Part shown: positions 8,944 to 17,749 of the stretch, piece by piece | How positions within the stretch are numbered: the stretch's first letter is position 1 | Layout of the letters: every line of letters begins with the position of its first letter | Source of the DNA: Tistrella mobilis KA081020-065 | GTDB lineage: Bacteria > Pseudomonadota > Alphaproteobacteria > Tistrellales > Tistrellaceae | NCBI RefSeq assembly: GCF_000264455.2 | Contig: NC_017966.1 | Location: forward strand, 434,001-498,000 | Length of the DNA stretch: 64,000 nt | Reading direction: 5' to 3' | Made by a program: the position numbers and the translations under genes | The notes under the pieces: generated by a model | What the model saw: only the letters and a program-made list of their open reading frames with translations | Databases searched by the model: none | What the model was told of the DNA's origin: nothing

Positions 8944-9801
8944 TCAGCTCCTCCGGCCGGCGAGCTTGGGGTCGAGCTGGTCGCGCAGACCGTCGCCCAG
9001 GATGTTGACCGACAGCACCGTCACCGCCAGGAAGCCGCCGGCGAAGAAGATGGTCCAGGGCGCCTGCTGAAAGTAGTTGCGCCCCTCGGCCAGAATGTTG
9101 CCCCAGGTCGGCACGTCGGGCGGATAGCCGACGCCCAGGAAGCCCAGCACCGCCTCGACCAGGATCGCAGACGCGAAGATGTAGGTCGCCTGCACGGTCA
9201 GCGGCGCCACGCAATTGGGCAGCACATGGCGCAGCAGCACCAGCCAGCGCGGCACGCCGAGGCCCAGCGCCGCCTCGACATAAGGCTCCTCACGCACGCT
9301 CAGCACCACGCTGCGCACCAGGCGGACCACCCGCGGAATGTCGGGAAAGGCGATCGCGATCACCACCGACACGAAGCTGGCGCCGAACAGCGAGACCATG
9401 GCGACCGCCAGCAGGATCGAGGGAATGGCCATGATGCCGTCCATGATCCGCATCAGCACCGCATCGAGCAGCCGGGTGGCACCGGCGAGCAGGCCCAGCA
9501 CGGTGCCGATGCCGACCGCGACAACGCACACCACCAGCCCCAGGAACAGCGACACCTGGCCGCCATGGAGCACGCGGGAGAACAGGTCGCGGCCAAGCGC
9601 ATCGGTGCCGAACCAGTAGGTCGCATCCGGCGCCTTCAGCCGGAAGCGCGGCTTCATGATCGTGGGATCAAAACTGGTGAGATAGGGGGCGAGGATCGCG
9701 GCCAGGACCATCAGGGCGACGATCGCGAGACCCAGAAGGACCGGCCGGCTGGCGAGCACGCGCCGTGCAGTCGGAGACAGGGCAAGGGACATGGCGGCCA
9801 T
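8944..9801 (-). CDS. ABC transporter permease, DppC/GsiD type
   Basis: A 285-residue permease with the N-terminal OppC-like segment (FDPTIMKPRFRLKAPDATYWFGTDALGRD) and six hydrophobic stretches. The GTDxLGRDxxSR motif is diagnostic of the DppC branch of the peptide/nickel importers. The start at 9801 leaves a 4-bp gap to the previous permease stop; a second ATG at 9792 is possible. It works with the DppB-type permease and the fused ATPase on either side. Confidence 0.92.
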   Translation of the reverse strand: MAAMSLALSPTARRVLASRPVLLGLAIVALMVLAAILAPYLTSFDPTIMKPRFRLKAPDATYWFGTDALGRDLFSRVLHGGQVSLFLGLVVCVVAVGIGTVLGLLAGATRLLDAVLMRIMDGIMAIPSILLAVAMVSLFGASFVSVVIAIAFPDIPRVVRLVRSVVLSVREEPYVEAALGLGVPRWLVLLRHVLPNCVAPLTVQATYIFASAILVEAVLGFLGVGYPPDVPTWGNILAEGRNYFQQAPWTIFFAGGFLAVTVLSVNILGDGLRDQLDPKLAGRRS

Positions 9802-9805
9802 CCGG

Positions 9806-10744
9806 TCAGTAGCGGATCCGGGGATCGATCAGGATATAGGCGATGTCGATCAGCAGGTTGACCGAGACATAGGCCAGCGAGAAGAAGATGATCACCCCCT
9901 GCACCACCGGATAGTCGCGGGCCAGGATCGCATCGATGGTCAGCCGGCCGACGCCCGGCAGGTTGAACACGCTTTCGGTCACCACCACGCCGCTGATCAG
10001 CATGCCGATACCGATGCCGATCACCGTGACGATCGGGATCGCGGCATTGCGCAGGGCATGCTTCCACAGGATCACCCGTTCGGGCACGCCCTTGGCGCGG
10101 GCGGTGCGGACGAAATCCTCGCTCAGGATTTCAAGAATGCTGGCGCGGGCGACCCGGGCGATCAGCGACATGAAGAACACCGACAGCGTCAGGGTCGGCA
10201 GCACCAGATGGCGCAGGCTGCCCCAGGGATCATCGAAGGGGCTGACATAGCCCTGCACCGGCAGCAGGTCGAGCCAGAGCGAGAAGCACAGGATGAAGAT
10301 ATAGGCGAGCACGAAGCCCGGGATCGAAAAACCCAGCACCGAGAACAGCATCAGCAGCCGGTCAGCCCAGGAATTGTGCCGACGGGCGGCAATCACGCCC
10401 ATCGGCACCGCCAGCGCCACGGTCACGATGATCGAGGCTGCGGCCAGCACCAGGGTCGGTTCCAGCCGCCCGGCGATCTCGCCGATCACACTCTGATGCG
10501 AGGCGATCGAGACCCCGAAATCGCCGCGCAGCAGGTCCAGGATCCAGATCCCGTACTGGTGCAGCAGCGGCTTGTCGAGTCCGAGCTGCGCCGTGATCGC
10601 GGCGACGACCTCGGGGCTCGCCAGGTCGCCGGCGAGCACGGTGGCAGGGTCGCCGGTCAGCCTCACCAGGAGGAAGACCAGCGTCACCACCACCAGAACC
10701 ACCGGCACCGACATGGCGAGGCGGAGTGCGATCAGGCGCAGCAT
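9806..10744 (-). CDS. ABC transporter permease, DppB/GsiC type
   Basis: A 312-residue inner-membrane permease starting MLRLIALRLAMSVPVVLVVV, typical of DppB, followed by the large periplasmic loop with the TGDPATVL segment, the DFGVSI motif and the transport signature VRTARAKGVPERVILWKHALRN. It ends with LLIDIAYILIDPRIRY, the usual DPRIRY terminus of the family. It lies 13 bp after the binding-protein gene and forms the channel with the DppC-type permease. Confidence 0.93.
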   Translation of the reverse strand: MLRLIALRLAMSVPVVLVVVTLVFLLVRLTGDPATVLAGDLASPEVVAAITAQLGLDKPLLHQYGIWILDLLRGDFGVSIASHQSVIGEIAGRLEPTLVLAAASIIVTVALAVPMGVIAARRHNSWADRLLMLFSVLGFSIPGFVLAYIFILCFSLWLDLLPVQGYVSPFDDPWGSLRHLVLPTLTLSVFFMSLIARVARASILEILSEDFVRTARAKGVPERVILWKHALRNAAIPIVTVIGIGIGMLISGVVVTESVFNLPGVGRLTIDAILARDYPVVQGVIIFFSLAYVSVNLLIDIAYILIDPRIRY

Positions 10745-10757
10745 GGATGCCCTCCGC

Positions 10758-12347
10758 TCAGTGCTTGGCGATGCCCCAGTACACCTGGACGGGCGAATCG
10801 ATCAGCGGATCGACGCCGGCGCGGTGTGCCGAGACATTGGCATAGGTGCCGAGCGGGATGTAGAAGACCAGTTCATAGGCCCGCTTCTGGATGGCGGCGG
10901 CAAGGCGCTTCTTCTCGGCTGGATCCGATGCGGCCGCAAACTCATCCTTGAGCGTCGCCAGCGTCTTGTCCTCGGACCAGCCGACATAGCCATTGCTCCC
11001 GCGGGTGTCGAGGTTCAGGTTTGAGAGCGGCGAGGTCAGGTCGAGCATGTTCCAGTTGCCATAGGCGACGCTCCAGCCGCCCTGATCCACCGGATCCTTC
11101 TTGTTGCGGCGCTGCAGGAAGGTCGCCCAGTCCATCGACTGCATCTCGACATTCATGCCGATCTGCCGCAGGGCCTGCACGGTCATGGGCGCGACAGCCG
11201 ACAGCGAGGCGAGGTCGGTCGGGTGCAGCACCACCACCTTCTCGCCCTTGTAACCGGCATCCTTCAGCAGTGCCTTCGCCCCCTCGAAATCCGGCGTGAC
11301 GGCGGTCTGCACGGCACCCTCTTCGGTGGCGAGCGGGGTGCCGCAGCCGAACATGGCGCCGCAGATGGTATAGAGTTCGGGATCGCCGATCTGCGCATCC
11401 ATGAAATCGGTCTGCGAGATCGCGTGCAGCACGGCCTGGCGGACCTTGACGTTATCGAAGGGCGGCTGCAGCCAGTTCAGCCGCATGGTCGGCACATTGC
11501 TCGACTTCAGCTTCTGGACCTCCACGCCGTCCACACCGGTCAACTGCCCGACCGTGTCGGCATAGATGTTCTCCAGAATGTCGACCTCGCCCTTGGTCAG
11601 GGCATTGGCCGCGGTCTGCTGGTCGGGGAAGCTCAGATATTCGACCCGGTCGACCTTGGCGACCTTGCCGCCGGCCAGGCCCGAAGGCGCCTCGTCACGC
11701 GGGACATAGGCCTCGTTCCGCACATAGACCGCCTTGACGCCGGGCTGGAATTCGTCGGCGACGAAGCGGAACGGGCCGGAGCCGATATATTCGCGGATCT
11801 GCTCGGTGGGGGAGGTCTCGGCGATGCGCTTCGGCATGATGAAGGGCACCAGCGAACTCGGCTTGGCGAGCGCGTCGATGACCGCGCCGAAGGGCTCGGA
11901 CAGGACCAGACGGAAGGTCTTGTCGTCGACCGTCACGAATTCCTTCGCCGCCTTCATCATCCGGATACCGGTGAGGTCGCGCGCAGCCCAGCGGCGGACC
12001 GACGCGACGGCATCCTCTGCGGTCACCGGTGCACCGTCGTGGAAGGCCAGGCCGTCGCGCAGCGTGAAGGTATAGGTCATGCCGTCATCACTGACCGACC
12101 AGTCCTTCACCATCTGCGGCTGCGGTTCGAAATTCGCATCCACGGCAAACAGCGTGTCGTAGATGAAATAGCCGTGATTCCGCGTGATATAGGCGGTGGT
12201 GGTGATCGGGTCCAGCATTTTCAGGGCCGCATGGCCCACCACTTTCAGCGTGGTCGTCTCCTGCGCCGACACCTGAAGCGGCGCGCCGAAAGCCCCCAGC
12301 AGGCCAAGCCCTGCCAGAACTCCGGTCAATCCGGCGTTGATTTTCAT
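10758..12347 (-). CDS. Periplasmic substrate-binding protein, family 5 (DppA/OppA-like)
   Basis: A 529-residue extracellular solute-binding family 5 protein: Sec signal peptide (MKINAGLTGVLAGLGLLGAFG...VSAQE), then DPITTTAYITRNHGYFIYDTLF, TFTLRDGLAFHDGAPVTAEDAVASV and RQAVLHAISQTDFM. I placed the start at 12347 because GGGAGT lies about 8 bp upstream and the signal peptide begins there; the same frame is open 36 bp further up without a ribosome binding site. It is the first gene of the operon and is divergent from the LysR gene. Ligands of this family range from peptides to nickel and opines. Confidence 0.92.
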   Translation of the reverse strand: MKINAGLTGVLAGLGLLGAFGAPLQVSAQETTTLKVVGHAALKMLDPITTTAYITRNHGYFIYDTLFAVDANFEPQPQMVKDWSVSDDGMTYTFTLRDGLAFHDGAPVTAEDAVASVRRWAARDLTGIRMMKAAKEFVTVDDKTFRLVLSEPFGAVIDALAKPSSLVPFIMPKRIAETSPTEQIREYIGSGPFRFVADEFQPGVKAVYVRNEAYVPRDEAPSGLAGGKVAKVDRVEYLSFPDQQTAANALTKGEVDILENIYADTVGQLTGVDGVEVQKLKSSNVPTMRLNWLQPPFDNVKVRQAVLHAISQTDFMDAQIGDPELYTICGAMFGCGTPLATEEGAVQTAVTPDFEGAKALLKDAGYKGEKVVVLHPTDLASLSAVAPMTVQALRQIGMNVEMQSMDWATFLQRRNKKDPVDQGGWSVAYGNWNMLDLTSPLSNLNLDTRGSNGYVGWSEDKTLATLKDEFAAASDPAEKKRLAAAIQKRAYELVFYIPLGTYANVSAHRAGVDPLIDSPVQVYWGIAKH

Positions 12348-12518
12348 GCTACGGACTCCCTGTGCATTCCATCGATGAGCCACCCGGGGGATGTTTTTCT
12401 AGGGCGATATTTTCGTCGCCTCGTCATTGCCGTCTTCGGCCGGCCTCCTCCACCGGTCCGGGGCAATAAATTCTTGTAACATAGCGTTTCTTGCGGATTA
12501 AATTTGGAAAATGACATC

Positions 12519-12542
12519 ATTCATACGGATATCGGTATGAAT
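12519..12542. promoter_or_regulatory. Palindromic operator overlapping the lysR start codon
   Basis: Two perfect 8-bp arms, ATTCATAC and GTATGAAT, are separated by GGATATCG, itself nearly symmetric. The site covers the chosen ATG (12537) of the LysR gene and lies in the divergent region with the peptide-transport operon. A bound regulator here would block lysR expression directly, so autorepression is the simplest reading. The same half-site ATTCATACG recurs at 21879 before the acyl-CoA dehydrogenase gene. Confidence 0.5.
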
Positions 12543-13463
12543 TTGAATCTGAGACAGTTGCGCGCCTTCGCAGCCGGCGCCCGCGCCGGTTCCTTCTCCG
12601 AAGCGGCACGGACGATCAACCTCACCCAGCCCGGCTACTCGCTGATCATCCGCCAGCTGGAGGAGGAGATCGGCATGAAGCTGTTCGATCGCACCACCCG
12701 CCGGCTGGCGCTGACGCCTGCGGGGCGGGAATTCGCGCTCCGCGTCGACAAGATCCTGGCCGATCTCGACAATGCCTGCCGCGATCTTGAGGATCTGCGT
12801 CTTCGGCGACGCGGCAAGGTGACGATCGCCGTCCTGCCTTCCACCGCCTCCACCTTCGTGCCCAAGGTCGTGCAGATGCTGGCGCGCGACCATCCGGGCC
12901 TCTCGGTCTCGATCCTGGAGCGGCTGGCCGCACCGCTGATCGAGAGCGTGTCGACCGGCGAGGCCGATTTCGGCTTCGGCATCAGCCTGGGTGCCGACGA
13001 GGAACTGCGCTTCACCCCCATGATTCAGGACCGCCTTGTGGGTCTGTTTCCGGCCGGGGACGAGCTGGCGGAGGGTGCCGCAGCACTGGGCTGGCAACAG
13101 CTGATCACCCGGCCCTATGTCTGCTTCGTCGACAACACCAGCCTGCATCATCACGTAGACCGCGCAGCGCGGGAAAGCGGGCTGGCGCTGAACGTGGTCA
13201 GCGAAGTGACCTACATGACCACGGCCGTCAGCCTGGTCCAGGCGGGGATCGGCTTCACCATCCTGCCGGAACTCGCGCTCGGCAGTCTCAATCTCGACGG
13301 CGTCATCATCCGCCCGGTGATCGACCCGCCGGCGGTGCGCAGCATCGGCACCATCACCCGGGCCGGCCGGGTGAAGAGCCCCGCCACCCTTGCCGCGCTG
13401 GACGCGTTGGACCGCATCTGTCGGGACCGGTCGAGCCGCCTGATCCTGGCCGGTCATTCATAA
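12537..13463 (+). CDS. LysR-family transcriptional regulator
   Basis: A 308-residue LysR regulator with the N-terminal winged helix (LNLRQLRAFAAGARAGSF...AARTINLTQPGYSLIIRQLE) and a substrate-binding effector domain from about residue 90. The ATG at 12537 gives the usual MNLNLRQLRAF start; a TTG at 12504 would add eleven residues without homology support. It is divergent from the peptide-type ABC operon and upstream, in the same direction, of the gamma-glutamyltransferase and amidase genes, so it is the best candidate to control both flanks in response to the imported compound. Confidence 0.9.
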   Translation: MNLNLRQLRAFAAGARAGSFSEAARTINLTQPGYSLIIRQLEEEIGMKLFDRTTRRLALTPAGREFALRVDKILADLDNACRDLEDLRLRRRGKVTIAVLPSTASTFVPKVVQMLARDHPGLSVSILERLAAPLIESVSTGEADFGFGISLGADEELRFTPMIQDRLVGLFPAGDELAEGAAALGWQQLITRPYVCFVDNTSLHHHVDRAARESGLALNVVSEVTYMTTAVSLVQAGIGFTILPELALGSLNLDGVIIRPVIDPPAVRSIGTITRAGRVKSPATLAALDALDRICRDRSSRLILAGHS

Positions 13464-13600
13464 CGAATTCTGGGGAAATGATGTTCAAGTCCAAATGACC
13501 CGGTCAGAATCCGGCATGCTATCGTGATGTCCGGCCGCAGACGCCCACCGCAGCCTGCTGCTGCGCAAGAAGCAAAGGGCGCCGGCAAGGAGGCAGAGCG

Positions 13601-15319
13601 ATGGACAGGACCAGTCAAGGCGCGCGCAGCTGGAAACAGGCCGCCGGAACACAGTTCTCATGCGAGAAGGCCCCCGCCCTCGGATACCGGGGCATGGTCG
13701 TGACCAACCACCCGCTGGCATCGGCGGCGGCGGTCGAGATCCTGGCCGGCGGCGGCAATGCAGTCGATGCGACCATCGCCGCGCTGTTCACTCTGTCGGT
13801 GGTCGAGCCGATGATGGTGGGCATCTTCGGCGGTGGGACCGCCCTGATCCGCCTGGCCGATGGCCGCGAGGCGGTGATCGACGGCCTGGCGACGGCCCCC
13901 GCCGGCGCCGCACCCGACAGTTACAAGGCGGTGTCCGACAGCTGGCCGGACTATATGGAAACCGAAGACCGCGCCAATGCCGTGGGGGCGAGCGCGGTGG
14001 CGGTGCCCGGCAATCTCAAGGCCTGGTGCGAGACGCTGGAGCGCTTCGGCACGCTCGACCTCGCGACCGTCACCGAAGCGGCGATCCGCCACGCCGATCG
14101 CGGCTACCGCGCCACGCCCTATCTCTGCAACTGCATCGACGGCACGGCGGCGGATCTGATCCGCGATCCCGAAATCTCGGCGATCTTCACCCCCGGCGGC
14201 ACACCGCTGAAGCCCGGCGACCTGGTCCGCCAGGGTGCCTATGCCGACACGCTGCGGCTGATCGCGCGGGAAGGCGCCGTGGCGCTCCATGGCGGCGGGC
14301 TGGGCGCGCATGTGGGCGAAGAACTGACCCGTGCCGGTTCGTTCCTGCGCACCCGTGATCTGATCGACTACCGCACGGTCGATCGCGTGCCCGTCCGGGG
14401 CGATTATCGCGGCTGGGAGATCGTCGGCACCCCGCCGCCCTGTTCGGGCGGGGTGCATATCGTGCAGATGCTGAACCTGCTGGAAGGGTTCGATATTGCC
14501 GGCACCGGCTTCGGCACGGCGGAAGGCGTTCATCTTCTGCTGGAGGTGCTGAAGATCGCGGCCTCGGACCGCCGCGCCTCCACTGCCGATCCGGCCTATG
14601 TCGACGTGCCGGTCGACCGGCTGATCTCCAAGGCCTATGCCGATCTGCGCCGGCCGGAAATCCTGCCCGACCGCGCCAATGTGTTCCCGCCGCGGGTCAT
14701 TTCGACCGAGAGCGCCAACACCACCCATGTCACCATTGCCGATGGCGACGGCAACATCGTCACCTCCACCCAGACCATCAACAGCCTGTTCGGCGCCCGG
14801 CTGATCATCCCCGGCACCGGCATCATCCCCAACAACTATATGTATCTGTTCGACCCCCATCCGGGCCATGCCCTGTCGCTGGAGCCGGGCAAGCGGATCA
14901 CCAGCACCCAGGCGCCGCTGATCCTGTGCCGCGACGGCCGGCCGGTGCACGCGCTCGGCCTGCCCGGCGGCCCCAGGCTCTACGGCTCGGCCATGCAGGC
15001 GGTGGTCAATCTGATCGACCACGGCATGACGCTGCAGGAGGCGGTGGAAGCGCCGCGGGTCTGGACCCAGGGGCAGGATGCCGAGATCGAAACCGCGGTG
15101 CCTGAAGCCGTGCGCGACCGCCTGGCCGCCATGGGCCATGACGTCCGCCCGGTCGGGCATGTGGCTGGCGGCATGTGCGCGATCAGCTTCGAAGCCGACG
15201 GCGCGATGACCGGTGCCGCCTGCTGGCGGGCCGACGGCACGCCGATCGGCATCGGTGGCGGCCTTGCGCGTGAGGGCACGCAGTTCTGGCCTGATTACCG
15301 CCGCACCGCTGGCATCTGA
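13601..15319 (+). CDS. Gamma-glutamyltransferase family protein
   Basis: A 572-residue N-terminal-nucleophile hydrolase of the gamma-glutamyltranspeptidase family. The autocatalytic cleavage site and nucleophile are visible as ANTTHVTIADGDGNIV, with the first Thr of TTH at about residue 374; the glycine-rich GTPPPCSGG and LPGGPRLYGSA segments are also family features. A strong AAGGAGG lies before the ATG. No clear signal peptide is seen (the N-terminus is polar), unlike periplasmic E. coli Ggt, so a cytoplasmic role on imported gamma-glutamyl compounds or a related acylase activity is possible. It is followed by an amidase gene 51 bp downstream. Confidence 0.85.
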   Translation: MDRTSQGARSWKQAAGTQFSCEKAPALGYRGMVVTNHPLASAAAVEILAGGGNAVDATIAALFTLSVVEPMMVGIFGGGTALIRLADGREAVIDGLATAPAGAAPDSYKAVSDSWPDYMETEDRANAVGASAVAVPGNLKAWCETLERFGTLDLATVTEAAIRHADRGYRATPYLCNCIDGTAADLIRDPEISAIFTPGGTPLKPGDLVRQGAYADTLRLIAREGAVALHGGGLGAHVGEELTRAGSFLRTRDLIDYRTVDRVPVRGDYRGWEIVGTPPPCSGGVHIVQMLNLLEGFDIAGTGFGTAEGVHLLLEVLKIAASDRRASTADPAYVDVPVDRLISKAYADLRRPEILPDRANVFPPRVISTESANTTHVTIADGDGNIVTSTQTINSLFGARLIIPGTGIIPNNYMYLFDPHPGHALSLEPGKRITSTQAPLILCRDGRPVHALGLPGGPRLYGSAMQAVVNLIDHGMTLQEAVEAPRVWTQGQDAEIETAVPEAVRDRLAAMGHDVRPVGHVAGGMCAISFEADGAMTGAACWRADGTPIGIGGGLAREGTQFWPDYRRTAGI

Positions 15320-15370
15320 ATACCCGCCCCGTCCTCCTTCACTGACATATCCCTGGATGGAGATATCCCC

Positions 15371-16792
15371 TTGTCCCAGGATCTCATCGCCCTGTCCGCG
15401 GTCGAAGCAGTCGGCCTGCTGCGCCGGGGCGACATCACCCCCCTCGACCTGATCGACGCCGCCGAGGCACGAACCGAAACTGTCGACGGGGCGATCAACG
15501 CCCTGCCGATCCGCTGTTTCGATCAAGCGCGGGAAGCGGCCGCATTGCTCGATCCCGCGACCGCCCGGCGCAAGGCCGGCTGGCTGGCGGGGCTGCCGAT
15601 CGCGGTCAAGGATCTGAGCGATGTGGAGGGCGTCCGCACCACCATGGGCGGCTCGCCGATCTTCAAGGACAGGATCGCGACCGGCTCCAGCTATGAGGTC
15701 CGCAATCTTCTGGCGAATGGCGCCCTGCCGGTGGCCAAGGCGACCTCGCCCGAATTCGGCTTCAATGCCACCACCTACAGCCAGCTCTTCGGCTATACCC
15801 GAAACCCCTGGAACACGGCGCTGTCCACGGCCGGCTCTTCGGGCGGATCGGCGGCGGCACTCGCGACCGGCGAGGTCTGGCTCGCCACCGGCTCCGATCT
15901 GGGCGCCAGCATCCGCGCGCCGGCCGCCTTCTGCGGCGTTGTCGGGTTGAGGCCCGGCCCCGGCCTGGTGCCGCGGGGCCCCGCCACCTATTCCTCGACC
16001 CTGCTGCCGGTCAACGGCCCGATGGCGCGCAGCGTCGCCGATGTGGCCCTGATGCTGGACGCCATGGTCGGCCATCAGCCGGGCGACCCGCTGTCCTTCC
16101 CCCCGGCCGTGCCCAGCTATCAGACCGGTCTCGACCAGGATCCGGCACAGCTGCGGGTCGGCGTGTCCACCGATCTCGGCATCACCCATTGCGACAGCGA
16201 GATTGCCGGGCTGATCCGCAATGCCGGCCGGATTTTCGAGGGCATGGGCGCCGCGGTCGACGAAGGCTGCCCGGATTTCACCGGCGCCATCGAGATCTTC
16301 CACACCATCCGCGGTACCGGCCATATCGCCGGCATGGGCAAGCTGGTCGAAAGCCATCGTGATCAGCTGACGCCCGAGATCCTGTGGAGCGTCGAAACCG
16401 CCCGCAAGCACGATGCCGATGCGATCGCCACAGCCGAGCGCGAGCGCTCGGCCCTCTATGCCCGGGTCGCCGCCTTCTTCGAGGCCTATGACCTGCTGAT
16501 CTGCCCCTCGACCGTGGTACCGCCCTTCCCCGTGGACTGGACCACGGTTCGCGAGCATGAGGGCCATGTCTTCGAGCGCTACATCGACTGGATCGCAATC
16601 ACCTTCGCGATCACCCTGACCGGTTGCCCGGCCATTTCGGTGCCCTGCGGCTTCACCGCCGAAGGCATGCCGGTCGGTGTGCAGATCGTCGGCCGCCCGC
16701 GTGGCGAACACGCCCTGCTGAAGGCGGCAGCCGCCTTCGAGCGCGCTGCGGCGCTTGGTCGCCTGACGCCGATCGATCCGCGCCAGGGATGA
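15371..16792 (+). CDS. Amidase signature family hydrolase
   Basis: A 473-residue amidase-signature protein with the Ser-cisSer-Lys triad: Lys80 in AVKDLSD, the cis-Ser in STAGSSGGSAAAL (156/157) and the nucleophile Ser180 in GSDLGASIRAP. The usual DxGGSIR reads DLGASIR here, a small departure. The start is a TTG (15371), judged from the conserved MSQDLIALSAVEAVGLLRRG opening. It lies behind the gamma-glutamyltransferase gene and faces the isomerase-like gene. Substrate is unknown; the frame does not have the gatB/gatC neighbours of a tRNA amidotransferase subunit, so a catabolic amidase is favoured. Confidence 0.87.
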   Translation: MSQDLIALSAVEAVGLLRRGDITPLDLIDAAEARTETVDGAINALPIRCFDQAREAAALLDPATARRKAGWLAGLPIAVKDLSDVEGVRTTMGGSPIFKDRIATGSSYEVRNLLANGALPVAKATSPEFGFNATTYSQLFGYTRNPWNTALSTAGSSGGSAAALATGEVWLATGSDLGASIRAPAAFCGVVGLRPGPGLVPRGPATYSSTLLPVNGPMARSVADVALMLDAMVGHQPGDPLSFPPAVPSYQTGLDQDPAQLRVGVSTDLGITHCDSEIAGLIRNAGRIFEGMGAAVDEGCPDFTGAIEIFHTIRGTGHIAGMGKLVESHRDQLTPEILWSVETARKHDADAIATAERERSALYARVAAFFEAYDLLICPSTVVPPFPVDWTTVREHEGHVFERYIDWIAITFAITLTGCPAISVPCGFTAEGMPVGVQIVGRPRGEHALLKAAAAFERAAALGRLTPIDPRQG

Positions 16793-16800
16793 TCATCACA

Positions 16801-16833
16801 GTGGAAGCGGAGGCCACGGCCACCCGCTTCCAC
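16801..16833. terminator. Bidirectional hairpin between convergent genes
   Basis: A perfect 10-bp stem, GTGGAAGCGG (16801-16810) with CCGCTTCCAC (16824-16833) around a 13-base loop, lies in the 47-bp gap between the convergent amidase and isomerase-like genes. The position suggests termination for both strands, although T tracts are weak. Confidence 0.6.
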
Positions 16834-16839
16834 GTCTTC

Positions 16840-17589
16840 TCAATGCGCCGCCAGCAGCGCGCCGAACCCCTCGACCCGGTCGGTGATGCCGGCCCGACGC
16901 AGCGCATGCCAGTAGAGCGCGGTGTTGACCGCGATCACCGGCTTGTCGAGCCAGAATTCAGCCACCGCCGCCAGCCGCGCCATGGGCAGGTTGGTGCCAA
17001 GCTGCACGATCGCCTCCACGGCCGGATCGTTCAGGCGGATCAGCGCGTCGCGGATGATCCGGGGTGACAGGTCGGCCATTTCGACCGGCCCCGTCGCCTG
17101 CACGCCGCCCACGGCCACGACCTCGAAGCCCAGCCCTTCGAAGAAGCGGACGACCTTGTCTTCCCCCGCCTTCTGATAGGGGGTCAGCACCGCCAGCCGG
17201 CGGATGTCGCCATGGGCGCGGATCGCCGGACCGAAGGCATCCGACGCGAGTGTCACGTCGAGCCCGCCCGACCGGGCCGCCAGTCCCGCCGCCAGCCGGG
17301 CCGAGGCCTCGGGGCCGTCCCAGAAGGTTTCGGCCGACATGCCCATGATCAGGGCATGGGGGCGGCAGGTGATCACCCGGTCGACCGCCGCCATCAGCTC
17401 GGCCTGCACCCGTTCCATCAAGGCGGCGAAATCGGCCTCGGTGGTCAGCGGCCGGTCGGGGATGTGGATGCGCGAGACATGATTGCTCACCCCGCCGGGG
17501 CGCATGCGGGCGAATTCGGTCTGCACCACCGTGTTGGTCGACGGCACCATCACGCCGAATTTCAGGCGGCGCCCTTCCTGCTCGAACAT
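16840..17589 (-). CDS. Maleate isomerase/arylmalonate decarboxylase-fold protein without the usual cysteines
   Basis: A 249-residue Asp/Glu racemase-superfamily protein. It has the family motif PSTNTVVQTEF, an IMGMSAETFWDG segment and VQLGTNLPMARL. In maleate isomerases and racemases those last two segments carry the two catalytic cysteines (CTSGSF-like and CTNLP-like); here they read GMS (83-85) and GTN (198-200). Only Cys75, off-motif, is present nearby. So it belongs to a cysteine-less subgroup whose chemistry I cannot name. A GAGGAGCGGAG ribosome site precedes the ATG. It is divergent from the CitE/MaoC genes and may act on the same dicarboxylate chain. Confidence 0.78.
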   Translation of the reverse strand: MFEQEGRRLKFGVMVPSTNTVVQTEFARMRPGGVSNHVSRIHIPDRPLTTEADFAALMERVQAELMAAVDRVITCRPHALIMGMSAETFWDGPEASARLAAGLAARSGGLDVTLASDAFGPAIRAHGDIRRLAVLTPYQKAGEDKVVRFFEGLGFEVVAVGGVQATGPVEMADLSPRIIRDALIRLNDPAVEAIVQLGTNLPMARLAAVAEFWLDKPVIAVNTALYWHALRRAGITDRVEGFGALLAAH

Positions 17590-17680
17590 CTCCGCTCCTC
17601 TCTGCCCGGCGGCTGCCCGATCGGGGCCCGCCCATGACGCCCCTTGCGCGGCGCTTCGTCCCGGCTATGCTACACGGAAA

Positions 17681-17696
17681 ATTTGTCTGGACAAAT
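17681..17696. promoter_or_regulatory. Perfect GntR-type operator palindrome
   Basis: ATTTGTC-TG-GACAAAT is a perfect 7+2+7 inverted repeat in the divergent region between the isomerase-like gene and the CitE gene. TTGTC/GACAA half-sites are typical of FadR-subfamily GntR regulators. A weak promoter (TTGCGC, 16 bp, TATGCT at 17666-17671) lies just before it. No GntR gene is adjacent; the only GntR in the window is at 50.7 kb and has its own, different palindrome. Confidence 0.5.
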
Positions 17697-17749
17697 AGGT
17701 GATCTGCGACGACCATCCAGCCGATCACCCCAGCCGCCGGAGACCGTCC

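Noticed and set aside
6834-9008. Plus-strand open frame of 724 codons over the AtuA and ABC ATPase genes
   Set aside because: Shadow of the minus-strand genes; composition rich in Arg, His and Gln without motifs.
13658-16711. Very long minus-strand open frame (1017 codons) across the gamma-glutamyltransferase and amidase genes
   Set aside because: It has Arg/Gly/His/Asp-rich, low-complexity composition typical of antisense frames in GC-rich DNA, and the plus-strand genes show clear catalytic motifs.
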